A program made the translations under genes and the position numbers. Shown in pieces: positions 48,042-55,558 of a stretch of 64,000 bases of DNA. Under the pieces are notes generated by a model that did no database searches, was not told where the DNA came from, and saw only the letters and a list, made by a program, of their open reading frames with translations. Origin of the DNA: Allobosea sp. UNC402CLCol. GTDB taxonomy: Bacteria; Pseudomonadota; Alphaproteobacteria; Rhizobiales; Beijerinckiaceae. The stretch covers positions 186,001 to 250,000 of the forward strand of contig NZ_KN050692.1 of assembly GCF_000745475.1 (NCBI RefSeq), read 5' to 3'. Each line of letters starts with the position of its first letter. The stretch's first letter is position 1.

Positions 48042-49109
48042 TCAGCCGGCGGCGGCGAGCGCGCGCTGATAGGCGCCGCAGGATTCGCGAATGACGAGGT
48101 TGGCGGGGCCGATGAAGCTTTCGGGCTCCGCGGCGGGGTCATTGATCTGCTTCAGCAGCAGCGCGGCGGCGCGCTCGCCCAAGCCCACGGGATCGACTGC
48201 GACGGTGGTCAGAGCCGGCGAGACATGGCGCGCCTCGCTGGTGTCGTCGAATCCGACGATGGCGATATCGCGCCCGACGACGAGGCCGTGGCGCGCCGCC
48301 GCCAGCATCGCGCCGATGGCGGTGACGTCGTTGTAGCAGACCACCGCTGTCGGCCGGTCGGCGAGCGAGAGCACGGCGCTCATCGCGCCGAAGCCGCCAT
48401 CGCGCGTCGGCATGCTTTCGAGGTTGAGCGCCGGATCGACATTGCGCCCGGTCGCCTCCATCGCAGCGAGGAAGCCGCCATGCCGCTCCTGCCGCACCAC
48501 CATCGAATGCATGCCGCCGAGAAAGGCGATGCGCTCATGGCCAAGATTGATGAGATGGCGGGTGATGCGGCTCGCCCCCGCCAGATTTTCCGGCACGACA
48601 TGGCTCACAGCCACATCCGGCAGGCGGCGGATCGCCACCAGCAGGGCGGTACCGGCAGCCCTGACCCAGTCGAGATGCTCAGGCCGCGTATCCAGCGCCG
48701 GGCAAAGGATGATACCGCCGGCGCCGTGCTCGCGCATCATCCGCATCACCTGCTCCTGGCGCACCACGCTTTCGGCGGTGTTGGCCATGAAGGCGACATA
48801 GCCCGCCATCTGCAGGACCTTCTCCACGCCGATCGCGAATTCCGCGAAGAACGGGTTGGAGAGATCGTTGAGGACGAGCCCGACGATGCGGGACTGCGCA
48901 TTGCGCAGATTGGCGGCGCCGCGATTATAGACGTAGCCGAGCCGGTCCATCGTCTCAAGGACGTGCTGGCGCGTCTCGGGCTTGACCGCGCCGCGGCCGG
49001 TGAGGACGAGCGAGACCGTCGATTTCGAGACGCCGGCGGCGTCCGCGATCTCGATGATCGTCACCTTCTTCTTGGTATCTTGGCCCTTGCTGCCCTGCGG
49101 CTGCGGCAT
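48042..49109 (-). CDS. LacI-family transcriptional repressor heading the catabolic operon
   Basis: 355 residues with an N-terminal helix-turn-helix (about 16-60, IIEIADAAGVSKSTVSLVL) and hinge, then a periplasmic-binding-protein-like sensor (IVGLVLNDLSNPFFAEFAIG, ISFLGG-like HERIAFLGGMHSMVV, IAIVGFDDTSEARHVSPALT). It is the first gene of the minus-strand series and divergent from the DUF993 gene. Two palindromic operators in the shared promoter region overlap or adjoin both predicted promoters, so it most likely represses itself, its operon and the divergent pair until the substrate is present. Confidence 0.94.
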   Translation of the reverse strand: MPQPQGSKGQDTKKKVTIIEIADAAGVSKSTVSLVLTGRGAVKPETRQHVLETMDRLGYVYNRGAANLRNAQSRIVGLVLNDLSNPFFAEFAIGVEKVLQMAGYVAFMANTAESVVRQEQVMRMMREHGAGGIILCPALDTRPEHLDWVRAAGTALLVAIRRLPDVAVSHVVPENLAGASRITRHLINLGHERIAFLGGMHSMVVRQERHGGFLAAMEATGRNVDPALNLESMPTRDGGFGAMSAVLSLADRPTAVVCYNDVTAIGAMLAAARHGLVVGRDIAIVGFDDTSEARHVSPALTTVAVDPVGLGERAAALLLKQINDPAAEPESFIGPANLVIRESCGAYQRALAAAG

Positions 49110-49145
49110 CGTTTCGTCCCGGGGTGCATCGCGTTGTTCTTTTCT

Positions 49146-49157
49146 TGGAACGTTCCA
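49146..49157. promoter_or_regulatory. LacI-type operator 1 (proximal to the repressor gene)
   Basis: Perfect 12-bp palindrome TGGAACGTTCCA with the central CG usual in LacI-family sites. It overlaps the -10 box of the predicted minus-strand promoter, so binding would block transcription of the repressor operon. Confidence 0.8.
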
Positions 49158-49183
49158 TTATCAGTGAATGAGAAGCCAAGCAA
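49155..49183 (-). promoter_or_regulatory. Predicted promoter of the repressor operon
   Basis: On the minus strand TTGCTT (49178-49183) and TAATGG (49155-49160) are separated by 17 bases, about 46 bases upstream of the repressor ATG. Operator 1 covers its -10 region. Confidence 0.5.
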
Positions 49184-49190
49184 TATCCTC

Positions 49191-49219
49191 TTTCAAAGGA
49201 TTTATGCCGGCTGTATAAG
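49191..49219 (+). promoter_or_regulatory. Predicted promoter of the DUF993-acyl-CoA dehydrogenase unit
   Basis: TTTCAA (49191-49196) and TATAAG (49214-49219) with a 17-base spacer, placing the transcript start near 49226. Operator 2 lies 15-28 bases downstream of that start, the position expected for a repressor roadblock. Confidence 0.5.
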
Positions 49220-49240
49220 GCTCGAAACACGTTTCTGAAA

Positions 49241-49254
49241 TTGGAACGTTCCAA
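49241..49254. promoter_or_regulatory. LacI-type operator 2 (proximal to DUF993)
   Basis: Perfect 14-bp palindrome TTGGAACGTTCCAA, extending the operator 1 core by one base on each side. Its centre is 96 bp from that of operator 1, about nine helical turns, which would allow one tetramer to loop the DNA. Confidence 0.82.
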
Positions 49255-49274
49255 TAAACGATTTGGAGGAAGCG

Positions 49275-50438
49275 ATGGCCGAGATCACCCTGCCCCGCTC
49301 GGACGGCAGCAGCGAGCGTTACAGGCTTTCGCCGCCTTCGCCTTTTCCGCGCACGGCAAAGGCCAACGGCATCCGCACCGTCTATGCCGCCGCCCATGTC
49401 GTCGCCGCCCCGCTGAAGCAGCAGGAGCCCTGGCGCGTCCAGGCCGTGGATTGGGATGCGACGCTCGCCTTCCGCCGCCATCTCTGGGGCCTCGGCTTCA
49501 AGATCGCCGAGGCGATGGACACCTCCCAGCGCGGCATGGGGCTGGACTGGCCCAACGCCGCCGAACTGATCGCCCGCTCGCTGGCCGAGGCCAAGGCGAC
49601 GCCGGGCGCCGACCTCGCCTGCGGCGCCGGCACCGACCAGCTCGATCCGCAGGTCGCGCGCAGCCTCGACGATGTCATCCGCGCCTATGAGGAGCAGATC
49701 GGCCATGTCGAGAAGCACGGCGGCAAGATCATCCTGATGGCGAGCCGCGCGCTTTGTCGCGTCGCGAAGGGACCGGACGATTATCTCGCCGTCTATGGCC
49801 GCCTGATCCGGCAGTGCCGCGGCAAGGTGATCCTGCACTGGCTCGGCGAGATGTTCGACCCGGCGCTCGCCGGCTACTGGGGCAACCGCGATTTCGAGCC
49901 GGCGATGGAGACGGTGCTCACCCTGATCCGCGAGCACGCCGACAAGATCGACGGCATCAAGATCTCGCTGCTCGACGCCGGCAAGGAGATCGCGATGCGC
50001 CGCCGCCTGCCGGAAGGCGTGGTCATGTATACCGGCGACGACTTCAACTATGCGGAGCTGATCGCCGGTGACGTGCAAGGCTTCTCGCACGGTTTGCTCG
50101 GCATCTTCGATCCGATCGCACCGGCCGCAGCGGCTGCCTTCGCGAAGCTGGAAGCGGGCGACCGCGCCGGCTTCCACGCGATCCTCGATCCCACGGTCGC
50201 GCTCTCGCGCCGGCTCTTCGAGGCGCCGACGCAGCACTACAAATGCGGCGTCGTCTTCCTCGCCTGGCTGAACGGCTTCCAGAGCCATTTCCGCATGGTC
50301 GGCGGCGCCGAATCCGCGCGCGGCATCCTGCATTACGCCGATCTCTTCCGCCTCGCCGACCAGTCCGGGCTGTTCTTCGAGCCGGAATTGGCAGCGCGCC
50401 GCATGGCACATCTCTGCGCCCTCAGCGGCGTTGCCTGA
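49275..50438 (+). CDS. DUF993 protein, dihydrodipicolinate-synthase-like aldolase fold
   Basis: 387 residues of the DUF993 family (PF06187), commonly annotated as dihydrodipicolinate synthase family. The ATG at 49275 is preceded by GGAGGA. A candidate Schiff-base lysine is Lys229 in KIDGIKISLLDAG, aligning with the GIK motif of DHDPS-type lyases, and YTGDDFNYAEL (about 252-262) corresponds to the glycine-rich phosphate/carboxylate loop after it. A carbon-carbon lyase or aldolase is therefore likely, acting in the cytosol. It is the first gene under operator 2 and 11 bases before an acyl-CoA dehydrogenase. The substrate is unknown. Confidence 0.85.
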   Translation: MAEITLPRSDGSSERYRLSPPSPFPRTAKANGIRTVYAAAHVVAAPLKQQEPWRVQAVDWDATLAFRRHLWGLGFKIAEAMDTSQRGMGLDWPNAAELIARSLAEAKATPGADLACGAGTDQLDPQVARSLDDVIRAYEEQIGHVEKHGGKIILMASRALCRVAKGPDDYLAVYGRLIRQCRGKVILHWLGEMFDPALAGYWGNRDFEPAMETVLTLIREHADKIDGIKISLLDAGKEIAMRRRLPEGVVMYTGDDFNYAELIAGDVQGFSHGLLGIFDPIAPAAAAAFAKLEAGDRAGFHAILDPTVALSRRLFEAPTQHYKCGVVFLAWLNGFQSHFRMVGGAESARGILHYADLFRLADQSGLFFEPELAARRMAHLCALSGVA

Positions 50439-50449
50439 GGAGGAAAGCC

Positions 50450-51598
50450 ATGCACGCCCCCTTGCTCGACGCCGAAATCTACGACCAGATCCGTGAGACC
50501 GCCCGGCGCTTCGCCGAGGAAATCGTCAGGCCCGCCGCCAACGATCTCGACCGCGACGAGACCTTTCCCGCCGAGATTTACCGCCAGATGGGCGCGCTCG
50601 GCCTGTTCGGCATCACCGTGCCGGAGGCACATGGTGGTGCCGGCCTCGACACCTACGCCTATGCCATCGTGATGGAGGAATTGTCGCGCGGCTATGCCTC
50701 TGTCGCCGACCAGTGCGGCCTCGTCGAGTTGATCGGCACGCTGCTGACCCGCTACGGCACGCCCGAGCAGCTCAAGCGCCTGCCCGATATCCTCGCCGGC
50801 AAGACGCGCGTCGCCTATTGCCTGACCGAGGCCGAGGCCGGCTCGGACCTCTCCAATGTCCGCACCACCGCGCGCGAGACAGCCGACGGCTATATCATCG
50901 ACGGCGGCAAGCTCTGGATCCACAACGCGCCGGTCGCCGATCTCGGCTTCGTGCTGGCCTCGACCGATCCCGCCGCCGGCCATCGCGGCATGAGCATCTT
51001 CCTGGTCGATCTGCATGCGCCAGGCGTCTCGCGCGGGCCGAAGGAGCACAAGATGGGCCAGCGCGCCAGCCAGGTCGGCGCGCTCAATTTCGATGGCGTC
51101 GTGGTGCCGCGCGAGGCTCTGCTCGGCCCGAAGGGGCGCGGCTTCCACATCATGATGAGCGTGCTGGAGAAGGGCCGCGTCGGCATCGCCTCGCTGGCGG
51201 TCGGCATCGCCCAGGCCGGGCTGGAGGCGGCGCTAGCCTATGCCCGCGACCGGCGCCAGTTCGGCAAGCCGATCCTCGACAATCAGGGCCTGCAGTGGAT
51301 GCTGGCCGATATGGCCAAGGACATCGCCGCCGCCCGCGCGCTGGTCGAGCGCGCCGCCTTGCTGATCGATCATGAGAAGCCTGCGACATCTGCCTCCTCG
51401 ATGGCAAAATGCTTCGCCAGCGACATGGCGGTGGCGCAGACGGCGAACGCCGTGCAGGTCTTCGGCGGCTCCGGCTATATCCGCGGCTTCGAGGTCGAGC
51501 GGCTCTATCGCGACGCCAAGATCACGCAGATCTACGAGGGCACCAACCAGATCCAGCGCACCATCATCGCCAAGGAATTGATCAGGAACGGCGCCTGA
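50450..51598 (+). CDS. Acyl-CoA dehydrogenase
   Basis: 382-residue FAD enzyme that introduces a 2,3 double bond into an acyl-CoA. The three-part family structure is intact: an N-terminal helical domain, a beta domain (YCLTEAEAGSDLSNVRTTA, with the conserved substrate/FAD strings) and a C-terminal helical domain. The catalytic base is Glu363 in QIYEGTNQIQRTII, and FGGSGYIRGFEVERLYRDAK precedes it. GGAGGAAA lies before the ATG. It is probably co-transcribed with DUF993 and supplies the enoyl-CoA for the hydratase on the other strand of the divergon. Confidence 0.93.
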   Translation: MHAPLLDAEIYDQIRETARRFAEEIVRPAANDLDRDETFPAEIYRQMGALGLFGITVPEAHGGAGLDTYAYAIVMEELSRGYASVADQCGLVELIGTLLTRYGTPEQLKRLPDILAGKTRVAYCLTEAEAGSDLSNVRTTARETADGYIIDGGKLWIHNAPVADLGFVLASTDPAAGHRGMSIFLVDLHAPGVSRGPKEHKMGQRASQVGALNFDGVVVPREALLGPKGRGFHIMMSVLEKGRVGIASLAVGIAQAGLEAALAYARDRRQFGKPILDNQGLQWMLADMAKDIAAARALVERAALLIDHEKPATSASSMAKCFASDMAVAQTANAVQVFGGSGYIRGFEVERLYRDAKITQIYEGTNQIQRTIIAKELIRNGA

Positions 51599-51619
51599 CG
51601 CTTCGGCGCCGCGACAGGG

Positions 51620-52984
51620 TCAGGAACGCGCGAGAACCAGGCGGATGCGCGTCATGGCGCCGTCGCGGGCCAGCACCAGCTCTCCCTTGTGAGCCAGCGC
51701 CACCTCGGCGGCGATGGAGAGGCCGAGCCCCGAGCCGCTCGACTCCGGCCCCTTGGCGAAGGGACGCGTGAACTCGGCCAGCGGCGCGGCAAAGCCGTCG
51801 CCGTCATCGGCGACCTCGATCCAGGCAGCGCCCCCATCGGCGCCCACCGTCACGACGAGCCGGCTACGGGCGCCATGCCGCAAGGCGTTGTCGATCAGGT
51901 TGCTCAGCGCCTCGCGCAGGCTGACGGCGTCGCCGGAGACGATCGGCGCCTGCTCCGCCGGCACGAAGGCGATGTCGACCTCGCGCGGCAACGACAGCGG
52001 AACCGCCTTTGCCAGAACGCCCTTGGCGAGCTGGTTGAGATCGACGGCGGCCGCAACCGCGACATCCTTGCGGTGGATCACCATCGCATGGTCGAGGAGC
52101 TGCCCGGTGAGACGGCCGAGTTCCGCCGTCCGTTCATGGATGCGCTTGACGGTATCCGCCTTGCGCCGCGATGCGGGGGTGCCGATCAGGATTTCGACTT
52201 GCGCGTCGAGCGCCGCCAGCGGCGTACGAATCTGATGGGCGGCATCGGCGATGAAGCGCTGCATGATCGCCATCCGCTCTGAGAGGCGCCGCATGAAGTC
52301 GTCGATGGCCTGAACGAGATTGCGGATTTCAAGCGGCGGCTCCGCTTCGATCGGGCGCAGGTCGTCGGGGCGCCGGCTCGCGATCTCGCGCTCGATGCGG
52401 GTCAGCGGCTTCAGCGCCAGCGTCACTGCATAGGCGGCCGCCAACAGCGCGAGCACGCTCATCACGGCGATGACGCCGAGCGCCTTGAGCGTCAGGTCGC
52501 GGGCCAGCGCGCGCCGGGCGTCGGTCGTCTGGGCCACGACGATCGTCGACCAGTTGTTGGTTCCGGGCATGTCGATCTGCCGGGCAAGTGTCGCGATCCG
52601 TACCGGCTGGCCCTGATAGGTGCCGTCTTCGAGAACGACGCCAGCGCGGGTCTCCACCGGATCGGCGTCCGATATGAGATCCTCGTAGCCGGCGACGACG
52701 ATGCCGCGCGGATCGACCACCTTGTAGAAGACGAGATCGTAGTCGGCGAGCGTCGCAATCGTGGAAACCGGCGGTTCGACCGTGACGACCCCGCCCTGGA
52801 CATAGACGTTTTCGGCGATCTGCACCGCGCCGCCGCGCAGCAAACGGTCATAGGCCTGCTGGGCTGCGAGCGAGGACGAATGCCAGGCGGCAGCACCCAG
52901 CACGACCGCACCGGCCGCCAGCACCGCCGCCAGCACGGCGATGATGCGGAAGCGCAGCGACAGGCGAAGATCAGACAACTGCAA
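51620..52984 (-). CDS. Sensor histidine kinase, TctE-like
   Basis: 454 residues: transmembrane helix 1 at about 12-33, a periplasmic sensor domain of the 2CSK_N type (about 34-160), helix 2 at 167-190, a HAMP-like linker, the dimerisation domain with the phospho-accepting His250 in FIADAAHQIRTPLAAL, and an ATPase domain (LIDNALRHGA, DDGDGFAAPL, GSGLGLSI). It overlaps the response regulator gene by 14 bases. Its tail is 21 bases from the convergent acyl-CoA dehydrogenase. TctE-type kinases usually sense organic acids and control uptake systems; the signal here is unknown. Confidence 0.93.
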   Translation of the reverse strand: MQLSDLRLSLRFRIIAVLAAVLAAGAVVLGAAAWHSSSLAAQQAYDRLLRGGAVQIAENVYVQGGVVTVEPPVSTIATLADYDLVFYKVVDPRGIVVAGYEDLISDADPVETRAGVVLEDGTYQGQPVRIATLARQIDMPGTNNWSTIVVAQTTDARRALARDLTLKALGVIAVMSVLALLAAAYAVTLALKPLTRIEREIASRRPDDLRPIEAEPPLEIRNLVQAIDDFMRRLSERMAIMQRFIADAAHQIRTPLAALDAQVEILIGTPASRRKADTVKRIHERTAELGRLTGQLLDHAMVIHRKDVAVAAAVDLNQLAKGVLAKAVPLSLPREVDIAFVPAEQAPIVSGDAVSLREALSNLIDNALRHGARSRLVVTVGADGGAAWIEVADDGDGFAAPLAEFTRPFAKGPESSGSGLGLSIAAEVALAHKGELVLARDGAMTRIRLVLARS

Positions 52985-53636
52985 GCTGATAACCCAGTCC
53001 GCGCAGGGTCCGGATCTCCACCGGGGCGTCGGCCAGCTTGCGCCGCAGCCTTGCGACGAACTGCTCGACGGCGTTGGGGCTCGCCTCCTGGTCGAAGTTG
53101 AAGAGCTGCTCGATCAGCTCCTCCTTGGGCACGATCCGCTCCGGGCGCGCGGCGAGGATCTCGAGCACCGTCAATTCGCGGCGGGTCAGGTTGAGGGGTC
53201 TGTCGCCGACGCTCGCGACCCGCCCCGCCCGGTCGATGGCCAGCGGCCCGACGCGCAGCATGTTGTCGGATTGTCCGGCGCTGCGCCGCAACAGCGCCCG
53301 CGCGCGGGCTTCGAGCTCGCCATAGTCGAAGGGCTTGACCAGGTAGTCGTCGGCACCGAGGTCGAGCGCCCCGATGCGTTCGTCCACGGCGGAGCGCGCC
53401 GTCAGGACCAGCACGGGCGTCGCCAGCCGGCGGGCCCGCATCTGGCGCAGGATGGAGAGGCCGTCCTGCCCCGGCAGGCTGAGATCGAGGATGACGAGGT
53501 CATAGGCCTGCACCGCCAGCAGCTCGGCGGCGGTGGTGCCGTCCTGCTCCCAGTCGACGGCGTGGCCGATCTTCTCGAGCCGCATCACCACGGCTTCGGC
53601 GATGTCGGCGGTGTCTTCCACGACGAGCACGCGCAA
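52971..53636 (-). CDS. OmpR-family response regulator, TctD-like
   Basis: 221 residues: receiver domain with the phosphorylation site Asp51 in YDLVILDLSLPGQDGL and an OmpR-type winged helix (LTRRELTVLEILAARPERIV, VEQFVARLRRKLADAPVEIR, TLRGLGYQL). Its start is 107 bases from the divergent NitT/TauT-type transporter operon, which makes that operon a likely target. Within the gap, CAGGCT occurs at 53662 and 53681, a possible but unproven half-site pair. Confidence 0.94.
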   Translation of the reverse strand: MRVLVVEDTADIAEAVVMRLEKIGHAVDWEQDGTTAAELLAVQAYDLVILDLSLPGQDGLSILRQMRARRLATPVLVLTARSAVDERIGALDLGADDYLVKPFDYGELEARARALLRRSAGQSDNMLRVGPLAIDRAGRVASVGDRPLNLTRRELTVLEILAARPERIVPKEELIEQLFNFDQEASPNAVEQFVARLRRKLADAPVEIRTLRGLGYQLAVV

Positions 53637-53743
53637 GCGGATCGGCCTCTGGTTATCGAGTCAGGCTGGAGTCAGTCCCGCAGGCTATCACTGTCGGCAA
53701 GCGCCCATAAGTGCGCTCGGGAAACGAAAACAAGGGACGGTGC

Positions 53744-54523
53744 ATGTTAGCCCCATTTGACGCCGCATCCGCGACTCCGCTGCTCTCGGTGGAGGGTGTG
53801 ACGCTGCAATACAAGACGCCGGACGTGGTGGTGACCGCGACGCGGCGCGTCTCCTTCGACGTCTACCCGTCCGACCGCTTCGTCCTGCTCGGCCCGTCAG
53901 GTTGCGGCAAGTCGACCCTGCTCAAGGCGATCGGCGGCTATCTGACGCCTGTCGAGGGCGAGATCAGCCTGAAGGGCCGCAAGGTCTCTGGCCCGGGCCC
54001 CGACCGGATGATGGTGTTCCAGGAATTCGACCAGCTCCTGCCCTGGAAGACGGTGCGCGAGAACGTGGTCTTCGCGCTGACCGCCTCCGGCCGGGCGATG
54101 CCGTCCGAGGCCGGGGAGCGCGCCCGCTCCTATATCGACAAAGTCGGCCTGACCAAGTTCATCGACAGCTATCCGCATATGCTCTCCGGCGGCATGAAGC
54201 AGCGCGTCGCCATTGCGCGCGGCATGGCGATGGAGCCCGACGTTCTGCTGATGGACGAGCCTTTCGCCGCGCTCGACGCGCTGACGCGCCGCAAGATGCA
54301 GGACGAATTGCTGCGGCTCTGGGACGACACGAAATTCACCGTGCTCTTCGTCACCCATTCGATCGAGGAAGCCATCCGCATCGGGACCCGCATCCTGCTG
54401 CTCTCGCCGCATCCCGGCGAGGTCAAGGCCGAGCTCAACAGCGTGCCGGCCGCGGAGATGGGCACGGGCACGCAGGCCGCGCTCGAAACCCGCATCAACG
54501 ACATGCTCTTCGCGCATCATTGA
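53744..54523 (+). CDS. NitT/TauT-type ABC transporter, ATP-binding protein
   Basis: 259 residues of the SsuB/TauB/NrtD group. Walker A GPSGCGKST is at 50-58, the Q-loop FQEFDQLLPWKTVRENV is typical of this group, and the signature LSGGMKQRVAIARGMA, Walker B VLLMDEPFAALDALTR and the H-loop FVTHSIEEAIRIG follow. The ATG at 53744 follows AGGGACGG; earlier in-frame starts lack a ribosome binding site. It is 16 bases before the permease. The transporter would import nitrate, sulfonate, a pyrimidine precursor or a similar small solute. Confidence 0.95.
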   Translation: MLAPFDAASATPLLSVEGVTLQYKTPDVVVTATRRVSFDVYPSDRFVLLGPSGCGKSTLLKAIGGYLTPVEGEISLKGRKVSGPGPDRMMVFQEFDQLLPWKTVRENVVFALTASGRAMPSEAGERARSYIDKVGLTKFIDSYPHMLSGGMKQRVAIARGMAMEPDVLLMDEPFAALDALTRRKMQDELLRLWDDTKFTVLFVTHSIEEAIRIGTRILLLSPHPGEVKAELNSVPAAEMGTGTQAALETRINDMLFAHH

Positions 54524-54539
54524 ACCGGAGGTGACCGAC

Positions 54540-55406
54540 ATGACCGATCTCGTCAGCTTCCGCCCGGAAATCACCCGCGACGTCCATTCCAGCGACGCGC
54601 CGGTCGTCGCCAAGACCATCGGTTTGGCCGAGCGCATCTATCGCCTCGGCTTCGTCCGCAAGGCGGTGATCCTCGCGGTGCTCGCCGTCGCCTGGGAGCT
54701 CTATGGCCGCTGGCTCGGCAATCCCCTGCTGTTCCCGACCTTCGGCCAGACGGTCGAGGCCTTCGTCGAGAACATTGTCAGCGGCATCATCCCGCAGCGC
54801 ACGCTGGTCTCGCTGCAGACGCTGGTGATCGGCTACGGCATCGGCATCGTGCTGGCGGCCCTGCTCACGACGCTGGCCATCGGCTCGCGCATCGGCGCCG
54901 ACCTGCTCGAGACGCTGACATCGATGTTCAACCCCCTGCCCGCCATCGCGCTGCTCCCGCTGGCATTGATCTGGTTCGGGCTCGGCACCGGCAGCATCAT
55001 CTTCGTGCTCGTCCACTCGGTGCTCTGGGCGATCGCGCTCAACACCCATGCCGGCTTCCGCTCGGTCTCGAACACGCTGCGCATGGTCGGGCAGAATTAC
55101 GGGCTGCGCGGCCTGAAGCTGGTGCGGCTCATCCTGATCCCGGCCGCCTTCCCGGCGATCCTGACCGGACTCAAGGTCGGCTGGGCCTTCGCCTGGCGCA
55201 CGCTGATCGCGGCCGAACTGGTCTTCGGCGTTTCGTCTGGCGCCGGCGGCCTCGGCTGGTTCATCTTCGAGAACCGCAACCAGCTCGAGACGGCGAACGT
55301 CTTCGCCGGCCTGTTCACCGTGATCCTCATCGGCCTCTTCGTCGAGAACGTCATCTTCGCCACCATCGAGCGCAAGACGATCCGGCGCTGGGGCATGCAG
55401 CACTGA
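54540..55406 (+). CDS. NitT/TauT-type ABC transporter permease
   Basis: 288 residues with six transmembrane segments of the SsuC/TauC type. Conserved strings: LVSLQTLVIGYGIGIVLAAL, FNPLPAIALLPLALIWFGLG and FPAILTGLKVGWAFAWRTLIAAEL, with the EAA-like loop between. GGAGG lies eight bases before the ATG at 54540; the GTG at 54531 overlaps that site and is less likely. It is followed after 152 bases by the binding-protein gene, with two hairpins in the gap. Confidence 0.93.
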   Translation: MTDLVSFRPEITRDVHSSDAPVVAKTIGLAERIYRLGFVRKAVILAVLAVAWELYGRWLGNPLLFPTFGQTVEAFVENIVSGIIPQRTLVSLQTLVIGYGIGIVLAALLTTLAIGSRIGADLLETLTSMFNPLPAIALLPLALIWFGLGTGSIIFVLVHSVLWAIALNTHAGFRSVSNTLRMVGQNYGLRGLKLVRLILIPAAFPAILTGLKVGWAFAWRTLIAAELVFGVSSGAGGLGWFIFENRNQLETANVFAGLFTVILIGLFVENVIFATIERKTIRRWGMQH

Positions 55407-55412
55407 CGACCC

Positions 55413-55512
55413 GGAGCATTTCCGCCTTCTTCTGAAACGTGGAAATGCTCCATTTTCCTGGCTTTATCGCATTTTCTTCACGCGAACCGGCATCCGCTTC
55501 GCTCGAAAATGC
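55413..55512. repeat. Double hairpin element (family C) between permease and binding protein genes
   Basis: GGAGCATTTCC (55413-55423) is perfectly inverted at 55441-55451, and GCATTTTC (55469-55476) at 55505-55512 as GAAAATGC. The second half contains CGAACCGGCATCCGCTTCGC between its arms. It looks like a mobile hairpin repeat and not a plain terminator, because the U-runs are short. Only one copy is in this window. Confidence 0.55.
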
Positions 55513-55558
55513 ACTGGTTCCACAAGGCCGAACGGCCGTCACTCGGAGGGAAACACCC

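Noticed and set aside
53637..53743. Possible TPP riboswitch before the NMT1/THI5-type transporter
   Set aside because: The conserved CUGAGA and downstream TPP-box sequences are not present in the leader.
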